A DNA stretch of 64,000 bases, from contig NZ_JAHFVG010000001.1 in assembly GCF_023264675.1 (NCBI RefSeq), positions 1 to 64,000 on the forward strand. Direction: 5' to 3'. This document shows positions 22,270-30,882 of this stretch, piece by piece (position 1 is the stretch's first letter; every line of letters begins with the position of its first letter). Source of the DNA: Rhodococcus sp. (in: high G+C Gram-positive bacteria). GTDB lineage: Bacteria; Actinomycetota; Actinomycetes; Mycobacteriales; Mycobacteriaceae. A program made the translations under genes and the position numbers. The notes below the pieces were generated by a model that ran no database searches, was not told the origin of the DNA, and worked only from the letters and a program-made list of their open reading frames with translations.

Positions 22270-24087
22270 ATGACCCAGACCATCGAACCGCCCGTTGCCA
22301 CGCAGACACCACAGCAACGGGTCGACGCGTGGCTCGCAGACTTCGAGGCAGCACTGCAGTCCCGCGACCTGGACCGCGTGGCCGCCAAGTTCGCCGTCGA
22401 CAGTTTCTGGCGTGACCTGGTCACCTTCACGTGGAACCTCAAGACCGTCGAGGGTCGGGACGGGATCAAGGACATGCTCGGCGAACGCCTCGACGACACC
22501 GATCCACGGGGATTTCACACCACCGAGACTCCCGACGAAGCCGACGGCGTCACCTCGGCCTGGATCGAATTCGAGACGGCCACCAGCCGCGGCAAAGGCC
22601 ACCTTCGACTGAAGGGCGATGAAGGGTGGACCCTGCTCACCACGATGCAGGAGTTGAAGGGGTACGAGGAGCGTCAGAACCACACCCGCATCAAGGGCGC
22701 GGTGCACGGGTCCAACGCGGACACCCAGAACTGGGCGGAGAAGAAAGAGGTCGAGGAGAACGAGCTCGGCTACACCGTTCAGCCGTACGCGCTGATCGTC
22801 GGCGGCGGCCAGGGCGGAATCGCCCTCGGTGCACGGTTCCGCCAACTGGGTGTGCCGGCGATCGTCGTCGATCGTGCGAACCGGCCGGGAGACCAATGGC
22901 GAGGACGCTACAAGAGCCTGTGCCTGCACGACCCGGTCTGGTACGACCACCTTCCCTACCTACCGTTCCCGCCGAACTGGCCGGTGTTCGCGCCGAAGGA
23001 CAAGATCGGCGACTGGCTCGAGATGTACACCAAGGTCATGGAGGTTCCGTATTGGAGCCGCACCACCGCGAAGTCCGCGACGTACGACGAGCAGAAGAAG
23101 GAATGGACCGTCGTCGTCGATCGCGACGGCGAGGAAGTCGTTCTTCGTCCGAAGCAGCTCGTGATGGCCACCGGAATGTCCGGCAAGAAGAACGTCCCGA
23201 ACTTCCCCGGCATGGACGAATTCGAAGGCGAGCAGCATCATTCGAGCGAGCACCCGGGTCCCGACGCCTATGCCGGCAAGAAGGTCGTGGTCGTCGGCTC
23301 CAACAACTCGGCGCACGACATCTGCAAGGCGCTCTACGAAACCGGCGTCGACGTGACGATGCTGCAGCGTAGCTCCACCCATATCGTCAAGTCCGACTCC
23401 CTGTGTGAAATCGCCCTCGGCGACTTGTATTCCGAGCGAGCAGTGGATGCGGGAATGACAACACAGAAGGCCGATCTGACCTTCGCGTCGCTGCCCTACC
23501 GGATCATGCACGAGTTCCAGATCCCGGTGTATCAGCAGATTGCCGAGCAGGACAAGGACTTCTACGACCGACTGGAGAAGGCCGGGTTCCAGCACGACTT
23601 CGGCGACGACGGCTCCGGCCTGTTCATGAAGTACCTACGCCGCGGCTCGGGCTACTACATCGACGTCGGTGCGTCCGAGCTGGTCGCCGACGGTAAGATC
23701 AAACTGGTTGCCGGACAGGTCGATCGGATCAGCAAGACGGGTGTCGTCCTCGAAGACGGCGCCGAGCTGCAGGCGGATCTCATCGTCTACGCCACCGGTT
23801 ACGGCTCCATGAACGGTTGGGTCGCCGACCTCATCGATCAGGAGACCGCCGACAAGGTCGGCAAGTGCTGGGGCCTCGGCTCGGACACCACCAAGGATCC
23901 AGGGCCGTGGGAGGGCGAGCAGCGCAACATGTGGAAGCCGACCCAGCAGGAGAACTTCTGGTTCCACGGCGGCAACCTGCACCAGTCACGGCACTACTCG
24001 CTCTACCTGGCGTTGCAGATCAAGGCCAGGTACGAGGGCATCGACACTCCTGTCTACGGCCTGCAGGAAGTGCACCATCTGACGTAG
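22270..24087 (+). CDS. Flavin-containing monooxygenase with N-terminal SnoaL-like domain
   Basis: Two-domain enzyme of 605 residues. Residues about 10-135 form an NTF2/SnoaL-like fold (QQRVDAWLADFEAALQSRDL, FWRDLVTFTWNLKTVEGRDG). The remainder is a class B flavoprotein monooxygenase: FAD loop GGGQGGIALG (about 177), the FMO-type stretch FEGEQHHSSEHPG, the second dinucleotide loop VVGSNNSAHD (about 342) and ATGYGSMNGW. Such enzymes hydroxylate or insert oxygen into ketones, amines or sulfur compounds with NADPH. ATG 22270 has an upstream purine-rich site; an earlier ATG would lie inside the operator. The shared promoter module links it with butanediol/acetoin metabolism, so a small ketone substrate is a guess. 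Confidence 0.88.
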   Translation: MTQTIEPPVATQTPQQRVDAWLADFEAALQSRDLDRVAAKFAVDSFWRDLVTFTWNLKTVEGRDGIKDMLGERLDDTDPRGFHTTETPDEADGVTSAWIEFETATSRGKGHLRLKGDEGWTLLTTMQELKGYEERQNHTRIKGAVHGSNADTQNWAEKKEVEENELGYTVQPYALIVGGGQGGIALGARFRQLGVPAIVVDRANRPGDQWRGRYKSLCLHDPVWYDHLPYLPFPPNWPVFAPKDKIGDWLEMYTKVMEVPYWSRTTAKSATYDEQKKEWTVVVDRDGEEVVLRPKQLVMATGMSGKKNVPNFPGMDEFEGEQHHSSEHPGPDAYAGKKVVVVGSNNSAHDICKALYETGVDVTMLQRSSTHIVKSDSLCEIALGDLYSERAVDAGMTTQKADLTFASLPYRIMHEFQIPVYQQIAEQDKDFYDRLEKAGFQHDFGDDGSGLFMKYLRRGSGYYIDVGASELVADGKIKLVAGQVDRISKTGVVLEDGAELQADLIVYATGYGSMNGWVADLIDQETADKVGKCWGLGSDTTKDPGPWEGEQRNMWKPTQQENFWFHGGNLHQSRHYSLYLALQIKARYEGIDTPVYGLQEVHHLT

Positions 24088-24102
24088 GTTTCATTCTCCC
24101 AG

Positions 24103-24135
24103 CGGCGCGAACCGATGTGTATTCGGTTCGCGCCG
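24103..24135. terminator. Bidirectional terminator hairpin
   Basis: Perfect 13-bp inverted repeat CGGCGCGAACCGA / TCGGTTCGCGCCG with a 7-nt loop, between the convergent monooxygenase (+) and GntR (-) genes. The loop and right arm share TGTGTATTCG with palindrome family B. Confidence 0.75.
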
Positions 24136-24143
24136 TTGCCATG

Positions 24144-24854
24144 TCAGACCGTAGCGCGGCCGCGGCGACGTCCTTTGGTCGCGGCGACCGGGTCGATGCT
24201 CCCGTCTGCCCAGGTAGCCGCTAGACGGAGACTCATCTCCCGCCCCGAATGCACGTGTGAGAACGCCGAAGCCGCGGCACGCTCGGGATCACGGTTGGCG
24301 ATTGCTGCATAGAGGTGTTCGTGTTCCAGACACTGCTGCCCGGGGTCTCGATCCTTGGTCAGATGAAACAGCCACTGCACCCGCGCTTCCAGCGGCCGAA
24401 GCAATGACTCGAGCAACGGATTGGCCGACATCTCCACGATCATCGAGTGGAACTTGGCATTCGCCGCGGCAATGGCAGGCTTGTCGTCGGCGGCGGTCGC
24501 TGCCCGTGCCGCGTCGAGTTGAGCGGAGAGCGCCGTCAACGACGCGGCATCGGCGCGTTCGGCCGCCAATCTCGCTGCGAGCACCTCGAGACTCTCACGC
24601 ACGTCGAACAGATCACGCACGTCGTCGACGGTGAACGGTGAGACGATCGCACCCTGCCTCGGAACGAGTACGACGAGCCCGTCCTGCTGAAGTTGCTGCA
24701 TCGCCTCACGCAACGGAATGCGCGACACCTCGAGCTCGGTAGCGAGGTCTCGTTCGACCAGCCGCGATCCCGGCGCGAGACTCAGGTCGACTATTCGCGC
24801 CCGAATGGTGTCATACGCGATCTCGCGCAACGACTTCCGCTCCTCGACGTGCAC
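24144..24854 (-). CDS. GntR-family regulator (FadR/FCD type)
   Basis: FCD-type GntR regulator of 236 residues. Winged helix LAPGSRLVERDLATELEVSR with IPLREAMQQLQQDGLV (residues about 25-62), then an FCD helical domain with ligand/metal histidines (NAKFHSMIV, EHEHLYAAI, SHVHSGREM). GTG 24854 has GGGAG six bases upstream. It is divergent from the BMP-type import operon with a palindromic site between them, so it very probably represses that operon and responds to its substrate or a catabolite. Confidence 0.9.
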   Translation of the reverse strand: MHVEERKSLREIAYDTIRARIVDLSLAPGSRLVERDLATELEVSRIPLREAMQQLQQDGLVVLVPRQGAIVSPFTVDDVRDLFDVRESLEVLAARLAAERADAASLTALSAQLDAARAATAADDKPAIAAANAKFHSMIVEMSANPLLESLLRPLEARVQWLFHLTKDRDPGQQCLEHEHLYAAIANRDPERAAASAFSHVHSGREMSLRLAATWADGSIDPVAATKGRRRGRATV

Positions 24855-24969
24855 GCGGCACTCCCTTCGATCCTGGACCGTCTGCCAGTCGAGCCTAGAC
24901 CGTAATCCGGGTGAGAACTCCCTTACGAATCCGTAACACGGACGCAACACTCACCCTTCAGGCTTCTAC

Positions 24970-24987
24970 TTAACGGTATACCACTAA
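24970..24987. promoter_or_regulatory. Candidate GntR operator
   Basis: TTAACGGTATACCACTAA, a near-perfect palindrome centred on GGTATACC (24975-24982). FadR-type GntR proteins bind sites of the form (T)GGTnnnACC(A). It sits 20 bp before the BMP-protein start. Confidence 0.55.
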
Positions 24988-25007
24988 CCCGTAGGAGCCC
25001 CGAAAGC

Positions 25008-25985
25008 ATGAGAACCGCCATCGCACTCACCGCCGTAGCCGCAGCAGCCCTGACGCTGACCGCCTGCAGTTCCGAAGACTCGGGAACATCCGGCGACGCA
25101 TTGTCCGTCGGCGTGTTCTTCCCCGGCTCCATCTCCGACACCGGCTTCATGGAGTCCGGCTACCTCGGCTACCAGCGTGTTCTCGACACCTACGGCGACA
25201 AGGTCGACGCGGGGTACGTCGAGCAGGTCGCCGCGCCCGACTACCAGCAGGCGCTGCAGCGATTCGCCTCGGAGAACGATCTGGTCATCTCGGTCGGAGG
25301 CCAGACCGACTCCGACGTCCGCAAGGTTGCACCACAGTTCCCCGACGTGAAGTTCGTCGAGATCGGCGGCCCGGCAGACGCTGTGCCGCTCGACAACCTC
25401 GCGTACTACGACCCGCAGCAGGCCGAAGCGGAGTTCCTGTCCGGCGCCGTTGCGGCGAGCGTCTCCACCAAGGGCGCCGTTGCCTTCGTCGGCGGCGTCG
25501 AACTCCCGGCCATCGTCAACGCGGCCGCATCGTTCGAGGCCGGGGCGAAGTTCACCGATCCCGCCACGCGCGTCCTCTCCCCGCAGTACGTCGGCGACTT
25601 CAACGATCCCGCCAAGGCCAAACAGGCTGCAGGCGCCGAATTCGCCGGAGGCGCCGATGTTCTCGGTCAGATCGTCAACCTCGGAAAGCAAGGACTTCAG
25701 CAAGCTGCACGCGAGTCCGGCGCGTCGATGAGCGGCGGCCCCATCCCCGGTGATTGTTCCGACCCCACCTACGTCGGCTATGTCCGCACCGACATCGGCA
25801 CCGAGATCGAGTACGCCGTCTCGTCGGTACTCGACGGGACCTGGGCGGCCGAGCAGGTGCCGTTCGGACTGACGTCGGACAAGGGAGGCACCGACTACCT
25901 GCTGTGCAGCACCGATCCGGCAGCAGTCACCGCGCTCACCGATGCGAAAGCCGCCCTGATCGACGGCACCGCCGGATCGCAGTGA
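25008..25985 (+). CDS. BMP-family ABC transporter substrate-binding lipoprotein
   Basis: Basic membrane protein (BMP/PnrA-like) binding protein of 325 residues. It has a lipoprotein signal with Cys at residue 20 (TLTACSS) and the family opening VGVFFPGSISDTGFMESGY, then QADYQQAL-like and VGGQTDSDVRKVA stretches. Known BMP binding proteins recognise nucleosides, purines or related heterocycles. It is the first gene of a seven-gene operon, and its stop overlaps the GTG start of the ATPase gene. Two cysteines near the C-terminus (GDCSDPT, YLLCSTD) may form a disulfide. Confidence 0.9.
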   Translation: MRTAIALTAVAAAALTLTACSSEDSGTSGDALSVGVFFPGSISDTGFMESGYLGYQRVLDTYGDKVDAGYVEQVAAPDYQQALQRFASENDLVISVGGQTDSDVRKVAPQFPDVKFVEIGGPADAVPLDNLAYYDPQQAEAEFLSGAVAASVSTKGAVAFVGGVELPAIVNAAASFEAGAKFTDPATRVLSPQYVGDFNDPAKAKQAAGAEFAGGADVLGQIVNLGKQGLQQAARESGASMSGGPIPGDCSDPTYVGYVRTDIGTEIEYAVSSVLDGTWAAEQVPFGLTSDKGGTDYLLCSTDPAAVTALTDAKAALIDGTAGSQ

Positions 25986-27490
25986 CTTCCGTGCTGACAC
26001 TGACCGATATCGGAAAACGCTACGACGACGTCGCCGCCCTGCGAGGCGTATCGATGACCGTCGAGCCCGGCACCGTGCATTGCATCCTGGGCGAGAACGG
26101 GGCAGGGAAGTCGACGCTGTGCAACATCGTCTTCGGGACCACGGCGGCGTCGACCGGAACCATGACGTTCTCCGGCCTGCCGTATCACCCCAACTCACCG
26201 GCCGATGCGATCGCGTCGGGAATTGCGATGGTGCACCAGCACTTCAGCCTCGTCTCCACGATGACCGTGCGGGAGAATCTCCTCCTCGGCCACCGCGGCT
26301 ACCGACTGCCCGATGCGAACTTGGTGGACCGCCTCGCGGCTATCGAGGATTCCTACGGCCTGTCCGTCGACCTGAGCACCCGGACGAGCGACCTGCCCGT
26401 CGGCGCCCGTCAGAAGGTCGAGATCGTCAAAGCGCTTCTGCGGCAACCACGTCTGATCCTTCTGGACGAGCCGACCGCCGTGCTCGATCCCGGTGAGATC
26501 GACTCGCTGATCGAGACGTGCCGCGCACTGGCAGACGACGGAAAGTCCGTCGTGATGATCACCCACAAGCTCGGCGAGGTGGCCCGGGTCGCCGACGACA
26601 CCACCGTCCTACGGGCAGGAACGGTCACCGGCGGCGGACCGATGGCGGGCACCTCGATCTCGACGTTGCTGACCGAAATGGTAGGGACCGAAACCGATAC
26701 GACACACGCACGACGGCAATCGTCCTCGCGGCCATCCGAGACCATCGCCCTGAGACTCGAGAACATCTCGTGCACCCGACCCGACGGGAGCGTCGCCCTC
26801 ACCGGCGTCGACCTCGAGGTTCGCGAAGGTGAAATTCTCGGAATCGCCGGCGTCGAGGGAAACGGTCAATCCGAACTGGCGGCCATCATCTCGGGCGCCG
26901 ACCGTGCTCACACCGGACGAATCACAGTGGGAGGCAGCGACGTGACGCAGCGGCATCCTGGCGGTAGAACCGAGGCGGGACTGGGCGTCATCCCCGAGGA
27001 CAGGCACGCCGAGGGCATCATCGGCGACCTCGACATCACCGAAAACCTCACCCTTGCACGCACCGACGACTACCGACGGTTCGGGATGCTCGACCGCCGA
27101 AAGATGCGCGCCGACGCCGCCACCACAATCGGCGAATTCTCCATTCGCGCAGCGGGGCCGAATGCCCCGCTGCGGTCCCTCTCGGGCGGTAATCAGCAGA
27201 AGGTGGTGCTGGCACGAGAACTACGCATCGAGGGTCTGGTTGCGCTCGTCGCCGCTCAGCCGACGCGCGGCCTCGACATCGGTTCCGTCGGATTCGTCCT
27301 CGACAAGCTCCGCGCGGCGGCCGATTCAGGCGTCGGCGTACTGGTCGTCTCCAACGAGATGGACGAGTTGCTTGCACTGTGCGACCGAATTTTCGTCGCC
27401 TACCGCGGCCGATTGCTCGGCCCGATCGACGCCGACTCCTCGACGGCGCCGGACGAGATCACCGAGTTGATGATGGGGGTCGCGGCATGA
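25982..27490 (+). CDS. ABC transporter ATP-binding protein (double NBD, sugar/nucleoside type)
   Basis: Tandem nucleotide-binding protein of 502 residues. NBD1 has Walker A GENGAGKST (about 39), the signature region LPVGARQKVEI and Walker B LILLDEPTAVLDPGE. NBD2 has the degenerate Walker A GVEGNGQSE, signature LSGGNQQKV and QPTRGLDIGS, as usual for RbsA/NupA-type ATPases that serve BMP permeases. GTG 25982 overlaps the preceding stop. It powers the two permeases encoded next. Confidence 0.93.
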   Translation: MTSVLTLTDIGKRYDDVAALRGVSMTVEPGTVHCILGENGAGKSTLCNIVFGTTAASTGTMTFSGLPYHPNSPADAIASGIAMVHQHFSLVSTMTVRENLLLGHRGYRLPDANLVDRLAAIEDSYGLSVDLSTRTSDLPVGARQKVEIVKALLRQPRLILLDEPTAVLDPGEIDSLIETCRALADDGKSVVMITHKLGEVARVADDTTVLRAGTVTGGGPMAGTSISTLLTEMVGTETDTTHARRQSSSRPSETIALRLENISCTRPDGSVALTGVDLEVREGEILGIAGVEGNGQSELAAIISGADRAHTGRITVGGSDVTQRHPGGRTEAGLGVIPEDRHAEGIIGDLDITENLTLARTDDYRRFGMLDRRKMRADAATTIGEFSIRAAGPNAPLRSLSGGNQQKVVLARELRIEGLVALVAAQPTRGLDIGSVGFVLDKLRAAADSGVGVLVVSNEMDELLALCDRIFVAYRGRLLGPIDADSSTAPDEITELMMGVAA

Positions 27491-28551
27491 GGCGGCATCC
27501 ACTCGTCGTCGGTCTGGCAGCCCTCGTCGTCGCCGCGGTTGTCGGCCTCGTGCTGGCGTACACCGCGGGCGCCGGGCCTGCCGAGACCTCGGAAGCGTTG
27601 TTCGACGGCATGTTCGGGTCACCGTTCGCGGTCGGAACGTCCTTGAACAACGCCGCCCTTCTGATGCTGATCGCAGCAGGATTCACCATCGCGTACCGGG
27701 CCGGTCTGGTCAATGTCGGCGGCGAAGGCCAGATGTGTCTCGGCGGGATCTGCGCGACGGCTGTCGGCGTCTCGCTTCCCGAGTCGGTGCCGTCGGTCCT
27801 CGGTGTGGCCGGTGTGCTGATCGCGGCCGCAATCGGAGGCGCTTGTTGGGCGTCCATCGCCGCGTATCTGAAAGTTCGTCGCGGAACCAGCGAGATCATC
27901 ACGACGTTGCTACTCAACTTCGTCGGTCTGGCGGCAGTCGTTCTCGTCGTCCACGAACCTGCCCTCCTCCGGCAGCCGATGACCTCGTCGGAAACGCTCC
28001 CTCAGTCGGAACCACTCGGGGAGTATTATCGGCTTGCGCTGCTCGGGATGCACAAGTCGCCGGCCACCATCGCACTGGTCGTCGCGTTGATTGCCGTCGT
28101 CGGAGTCGGGATTCTGCTGCAGCGTAGCGCTACCGGACTGAAGCTGCGTTCGGTCGGGTTGTCGCCTCGGGCATCACGACGACTCGGCATCTCGGTGGAC
28201 CGGCTCGGATTCTCCAGCCTGACGGCGGCAGGCGCATTCTCGGGTGTCGCCGGCGGCATGATCGTCGCCACGGCACCGTACGTCCTCGCCGAGGGGTTCT
28301 CATCGGGCTTCGGCTTCACCGGCCTCGTGGTCGGTCTGCTCGCCCGCGGATCCATGACCGCCGTGGCCGCCGTGTCGCTACTGCTCGGGTTCCTTGTCTC
28401 CGGCGGGATCAATCTCCAATTGGCGGTGGGTGTTCCGGCATCGACCGTCTCGGTCGTCGAGTCGGTTCTGATCATTCTGATTGCCGGCGCCTCGATCTGG
28501 ACCACAACCACCACCATTCGTGCTCGGCAGAAGGAAGCGGTCCTGGTATGA
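27487..28551 (+). CDS. ABC transporter permease 1 (BMP/nucleoside type)
   Basis: Permease of 354 residues, about ten hydrophobic segments. The family motif GLVNVGGEGQMCLGG (residues about 78-92) matches the branched-chain/nucleoside permease superfamily, and RGTSEIITTLLLNF marks the ATPase-contact region. ATG 27487 overlaps the ATPase stop, and its own stop overlaps the next permease. It forms the translocation pore with permease 2. Confidence 0.92.
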   Translation: MRRHPLVVGLAALVVAAVVGLVLAYTAGAGPAETSEALFDGMFGSPFAVGTSLNNAALLMLIAAGFTIAYRAGLVNVGGEGQMCLGGICATAVGVSLPESVPSVLGVAGVLIAAAIGGACWASIAAYLKVRRGTSEIITTLLLNFVGLAAVVLVVHEPALLRQPMTSSETLPQSEPLGEYYRLALLGMHKSPATIALVVALIAVVGVGILLQRSATGLKLRSVGLSPRASRRLGISVDRLGFSSLTAAGAFSGVAGGMIVATAPYVLAEGFSSGFGFTGLVVGLLARGSMTAVAAVSLLLGFLVSGGINLQLAVGVPASTVSVVESVLIILIAGASIWTTTTTIRARQKEAVLV

Positions 28552-29471
28552 GTACTGCCATCGTCACCGAAGTCGTCTCGAGCGGAGTAGGTTTCGCAAT
28601 TCCTCTGCTGGTCGCGGCGAGTGGAGAGTCCATCAGCGAGCGTGCAGGCGTTCTCAACCTCAGCATGGAAGGCATGATGCTGACGGGAGCGTTCGCCAGC
28701 ATTCTCGCCACCGCCGACACAGGGTCACCGGTGCTCGGGGTCGTCGCGGGGATTGTCGCGGCCACGGTGTTCGGAATCGCGCAAGCGGCGCTCAGTGTCC
28801 GATTTCGGGCCGACCAGATCGTCATCGGCATCGCGAGCAACGCTCTGGCGCTCGGTCTCACGACGTTCTTCTCCCGCACACTGTTGGCCGACGGCAAGGG
28901 TCAGTCGGTGCCGGGGTTCCAGAGTATGGATATTCCAGTGCTCAGAGACATCCCGATCGTCGGCCCGGCCATCTTCGGTCAGACGGTATTGGGGTATCTC
29001 TGCATCGCAATCGTTCTCGTGCTGGCGATCACCCTCTCGAAACGCACCGGTCCAGGTCTGACCATCGATGCCGTCGGCGAGGATGCCGTGTCGGCCGAAT
29101 GGACCGGTCTGCCCGTCAGACGCACTCGCTACCTGGCCGTGCTCCTGGCCGCCGCGACCGGCGGCCTTGCCGGTTCGCAGCTCGCATTGTCGGAGGTCCA
29201 CTCGTTCAGCGACAACATGACAGGCGGACTCGGCTACCTCGCCGTCGTCGCGGTCATCGCCGGACGCTGGCGCATCCTCGGGATCGTCTACGCCTGCATC
29301 TTCTTCGGCATCGCCCAGGCACTCCAATTCGCACTTCCGGCAATGGGTGTCGACATCCCCTTCGCCCTGCTCGTCATGTTGCCGTACGTGATCGCCATCG
29401 TCGCGATCACCGGCTTCGTCGGCGGCCGGGGCGCACCGTCCTGCCTCACTGTCCCTTACACGGGCCGATAA
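28548..29471 (+). CDS. ABC transporter permease 2 (BMP/nucleoside type)
   Basis: Second permease, 307 residues, with the typical start AIPLLVAASGESISERAGVL and NLSMEGMMLTGAFAS, which is the conserved 'E-R-x-G-V-x-N-(I/L)-x-x-E-G' signature. The EAA-like loop reads RFRADQIVIGIASNALALGL. About eight membrane segments. It overlaps permease 1 by 4 bp and is followed after 11 bp by the cyclodeaminase-family gene, which begins with AAGGA. The last residues (GAPSCLTVPYTGR) are longer than usual. Confidence 0.92.
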   Translation: MSTAIVTEVVSSGVGFAIPLLVAASGESISERAGVLNLSMEGMMLTGAFASILATADTGSPVLGVVAGIVAATVFGIAQAALSVRFRADQIVIGIASNALALGLTTFFSRTLLADGKGQSVPGFQSMDIPVLRDIPIVGPAIFGQTVLGYLCIAIVLVLAITLSKRTGPGLTIDAVGEDAVSAEWTGLPVRRTRYLAVLLAAATGGLAGSQLALSEVHSFSDNMTGGLGYLAVVAVIAGRWRILGIVYACIFFGIAQALQFALPAMGVDIPFALLVMLPYVIAIVAITGFVGGRGAPSCLTVPYTGR

Positions 29472-29482
29472 GGAACACCTCC

Positions 29483-30460
29483 ATGACTCTGATTCTCACC
29501 CACTCCGACATCATCGGACTCATCGATCGAACCGAGATCTACGACGCTGTCGAGCGCGCGCACGCCGACCTGGCCACCGGGGCGGCAACCAACCCTGGGC
29601 CGTCGTCGATGGCACTGCCGAACGGCGGCAACGCAATTCCGATGGTTGCCGCAGGCTCGGGGTCGAGTTCGGTGAAACTGTTGTCCGACATGCCGGCCAA
29701 TGCCGCGCGCGGGCTTCCCACTCAACGCTCGACGGTGCTCATCGCGTCGGCCGACACCGGAGAATGCGAAGCGCTTCTCGACGGTCGGGCGATCACCGCC
29801 ATCAGGACGGCTGCGGCGAGTGCTGTTGCCAGTGCTTACCTTTCCCGACAGAACAGCGCGATTCTCGGCCTGGTGGGTGCAGGCACCTTGGCCGTCGAGC
29901 ACACCCGGGCCATCGCGCGGGTGCGCGGCATCGAGAAGGTGCTGGTGTGGTCTCGATCCCGGTCCACCGTCGAGTCCTACCGCTCGGCTATCGAGGACCT
30001 GCAGTTGGCCGTCGAGTACGCGGAGTCGCCCCGAGCGGTGGTGACCGGCGCCGACATCCTGTGCACTCTGACGCCGTCGAAGGATCCGATCGTGCTCGGC
30101 GACTGGTTCCACCCCGGGCTTCACGTCAACGCGGTGGGTGCACCGCCGCGCGCCGATCACCGCGAGATCGATTCCGCTGGAATGAAAGTTGCCCGGGTGA
30201 TCGTCGACTCGACCGCGACGACCCTCGCGAAATCGGGTGACGCCTTGATGGCGATCGCCGATGGCTCCATCACCTCGGCCGATCTGGCCGTCGAACTAGG
30301 ACATGTGATTGTCGGCAAGGCCCGCGGGCGCCAATCCGAGGATCAGGTGACACTGTTCGATTCGGTGGGAATAGGCCTGCAGGACTTGGTCGGTGCACGC
30401 ACACTGATCACACGAGCACGAGAACGAGGAGTCGGAACCGAAGTGGACATGTCAGCATGA
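29483..30460 (+). CDS. Ornithine cyclodeaminase / mu-crystallin family enzyme
   Basis: NAD(P)-dependent enzyme of 325 residues of the OCD/mu-crystallin family. SSVKLLSDMPANAARGLPTQ matches the substrate-binding Lys region, the cofactor loop is GLVGAGTLAVEHTRA (about residues 125-140), and the later DILCTLTPSKDPI and GLHVNAVGAPPRADHREID contain the family's catalytic Asp region. Members act as ornithine cyclodeaminase, alanine dehydrogenase, or ketimine/imine reductases. It lies within the BMP transporter operon and overlaps the deaminase gene by 4 bp, so it probably acts on the imported compound after deamination or ring opening. Confidence 0.88.
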   Translation: MTLILTHSDIIGLIDRTEIYDAVERAHADLATGAATNPGPSSMALPNGGNAIPMVAAGSGSSSVKLLSDMPANAARGLPTQRSTVLIASADTGECEALLDGRAITAIRTAAASAVASAYLSRQNSAILGLVGAGTLAVEHTRAIARVRGIEKVLVWSRSRSTVESYRSAIEDLQLAVEYAESPRAVVTGADILCTLTPSKDPIVLGDWFHPGLHVNAVGAPPRADHREIDSAGMKVARVIVDSTATTLAKSGDALMAIADGSITSADLAVELGHVIVGKARGRQSEDQVTLFDSVGIGLQDLVGARTLITRARERGVGTEVDMSA

Positions 30461-30882
30461 ACGAAACTCATATCAGGCGCGCGATCGAGCTGGCAGCCGA
30501 AGCGGGCGAACACGGAAACCGGCCGTTCGGGGCGGTGATGGTCGGTGCAGACGGCACCGTGCTCGCCGAGGGACGCAACGAGGTGGCGTCGTCGAACGAC
30601 GTCACGGCCCATGCCGAGTTGGTGGCCATTCGCGCCGCTGCCTCGGCGGAAGACGCGACGATGTACGCGAGCGGCGAGCCGTGCCCGATGTGTAGCGCCG
30701 CAATGGTGTGGGCCGGAATAACCCGAATCGTCTTCTCCGCATCGGAACCGGAGTTCTCGAAGATCCTCGTCGGCGGACCGCGGTTTTCGTTGCGCTGCGC
30801 CGAGGTCGTCGCCGCGGCAGACGTCGACATCACCGTCGAGGGCCCTGTCCTGGAGAACGAGGCCCTCGCGGTCATGCGCTAG
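30457..30882 (+). CDS. Nucleoside/nucleobase deaminase (CDA superfamily)
   Basis: Zinc deaminase of 141 residues with both family motifs: HAE in DVTAHAELVAI (catalytic Glu) and PCxxC in SGEPCPMCSAAMVW. The length and FGAVMVGADG start match guanine/cytosine-deaminase-like and TadA-like proteins. The operon context, with a nucleoside-type importer, favours a free base or small heterocycle over tRNA as substrate. It is the last gene of the operon. Its stop shares a CTAG with the stop of the convergent aldo/keto reductase, a 4-bp overlap. Confidence 0.88.
   Translation: MNETHIRRAIELAAEAGEHGNRPFGAVMVGADGTVLAEGRNEVASSNDVTAHAELVAIRAAASAEDATMYASGEPCPMCSAAMVWAGITRIVFSASEPEFSKILVGGPRFSLRCAEVVAAADVDITVEGPVLENEALAVMR

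Noticed and set aside
28481..29471. Frameshift between the two permease genes because another frame spans them
   Set aside because: Both permeases are complete with family motifs. The 4-bp ATGA overlap is normal coupling, and the spanning frame is shadow.
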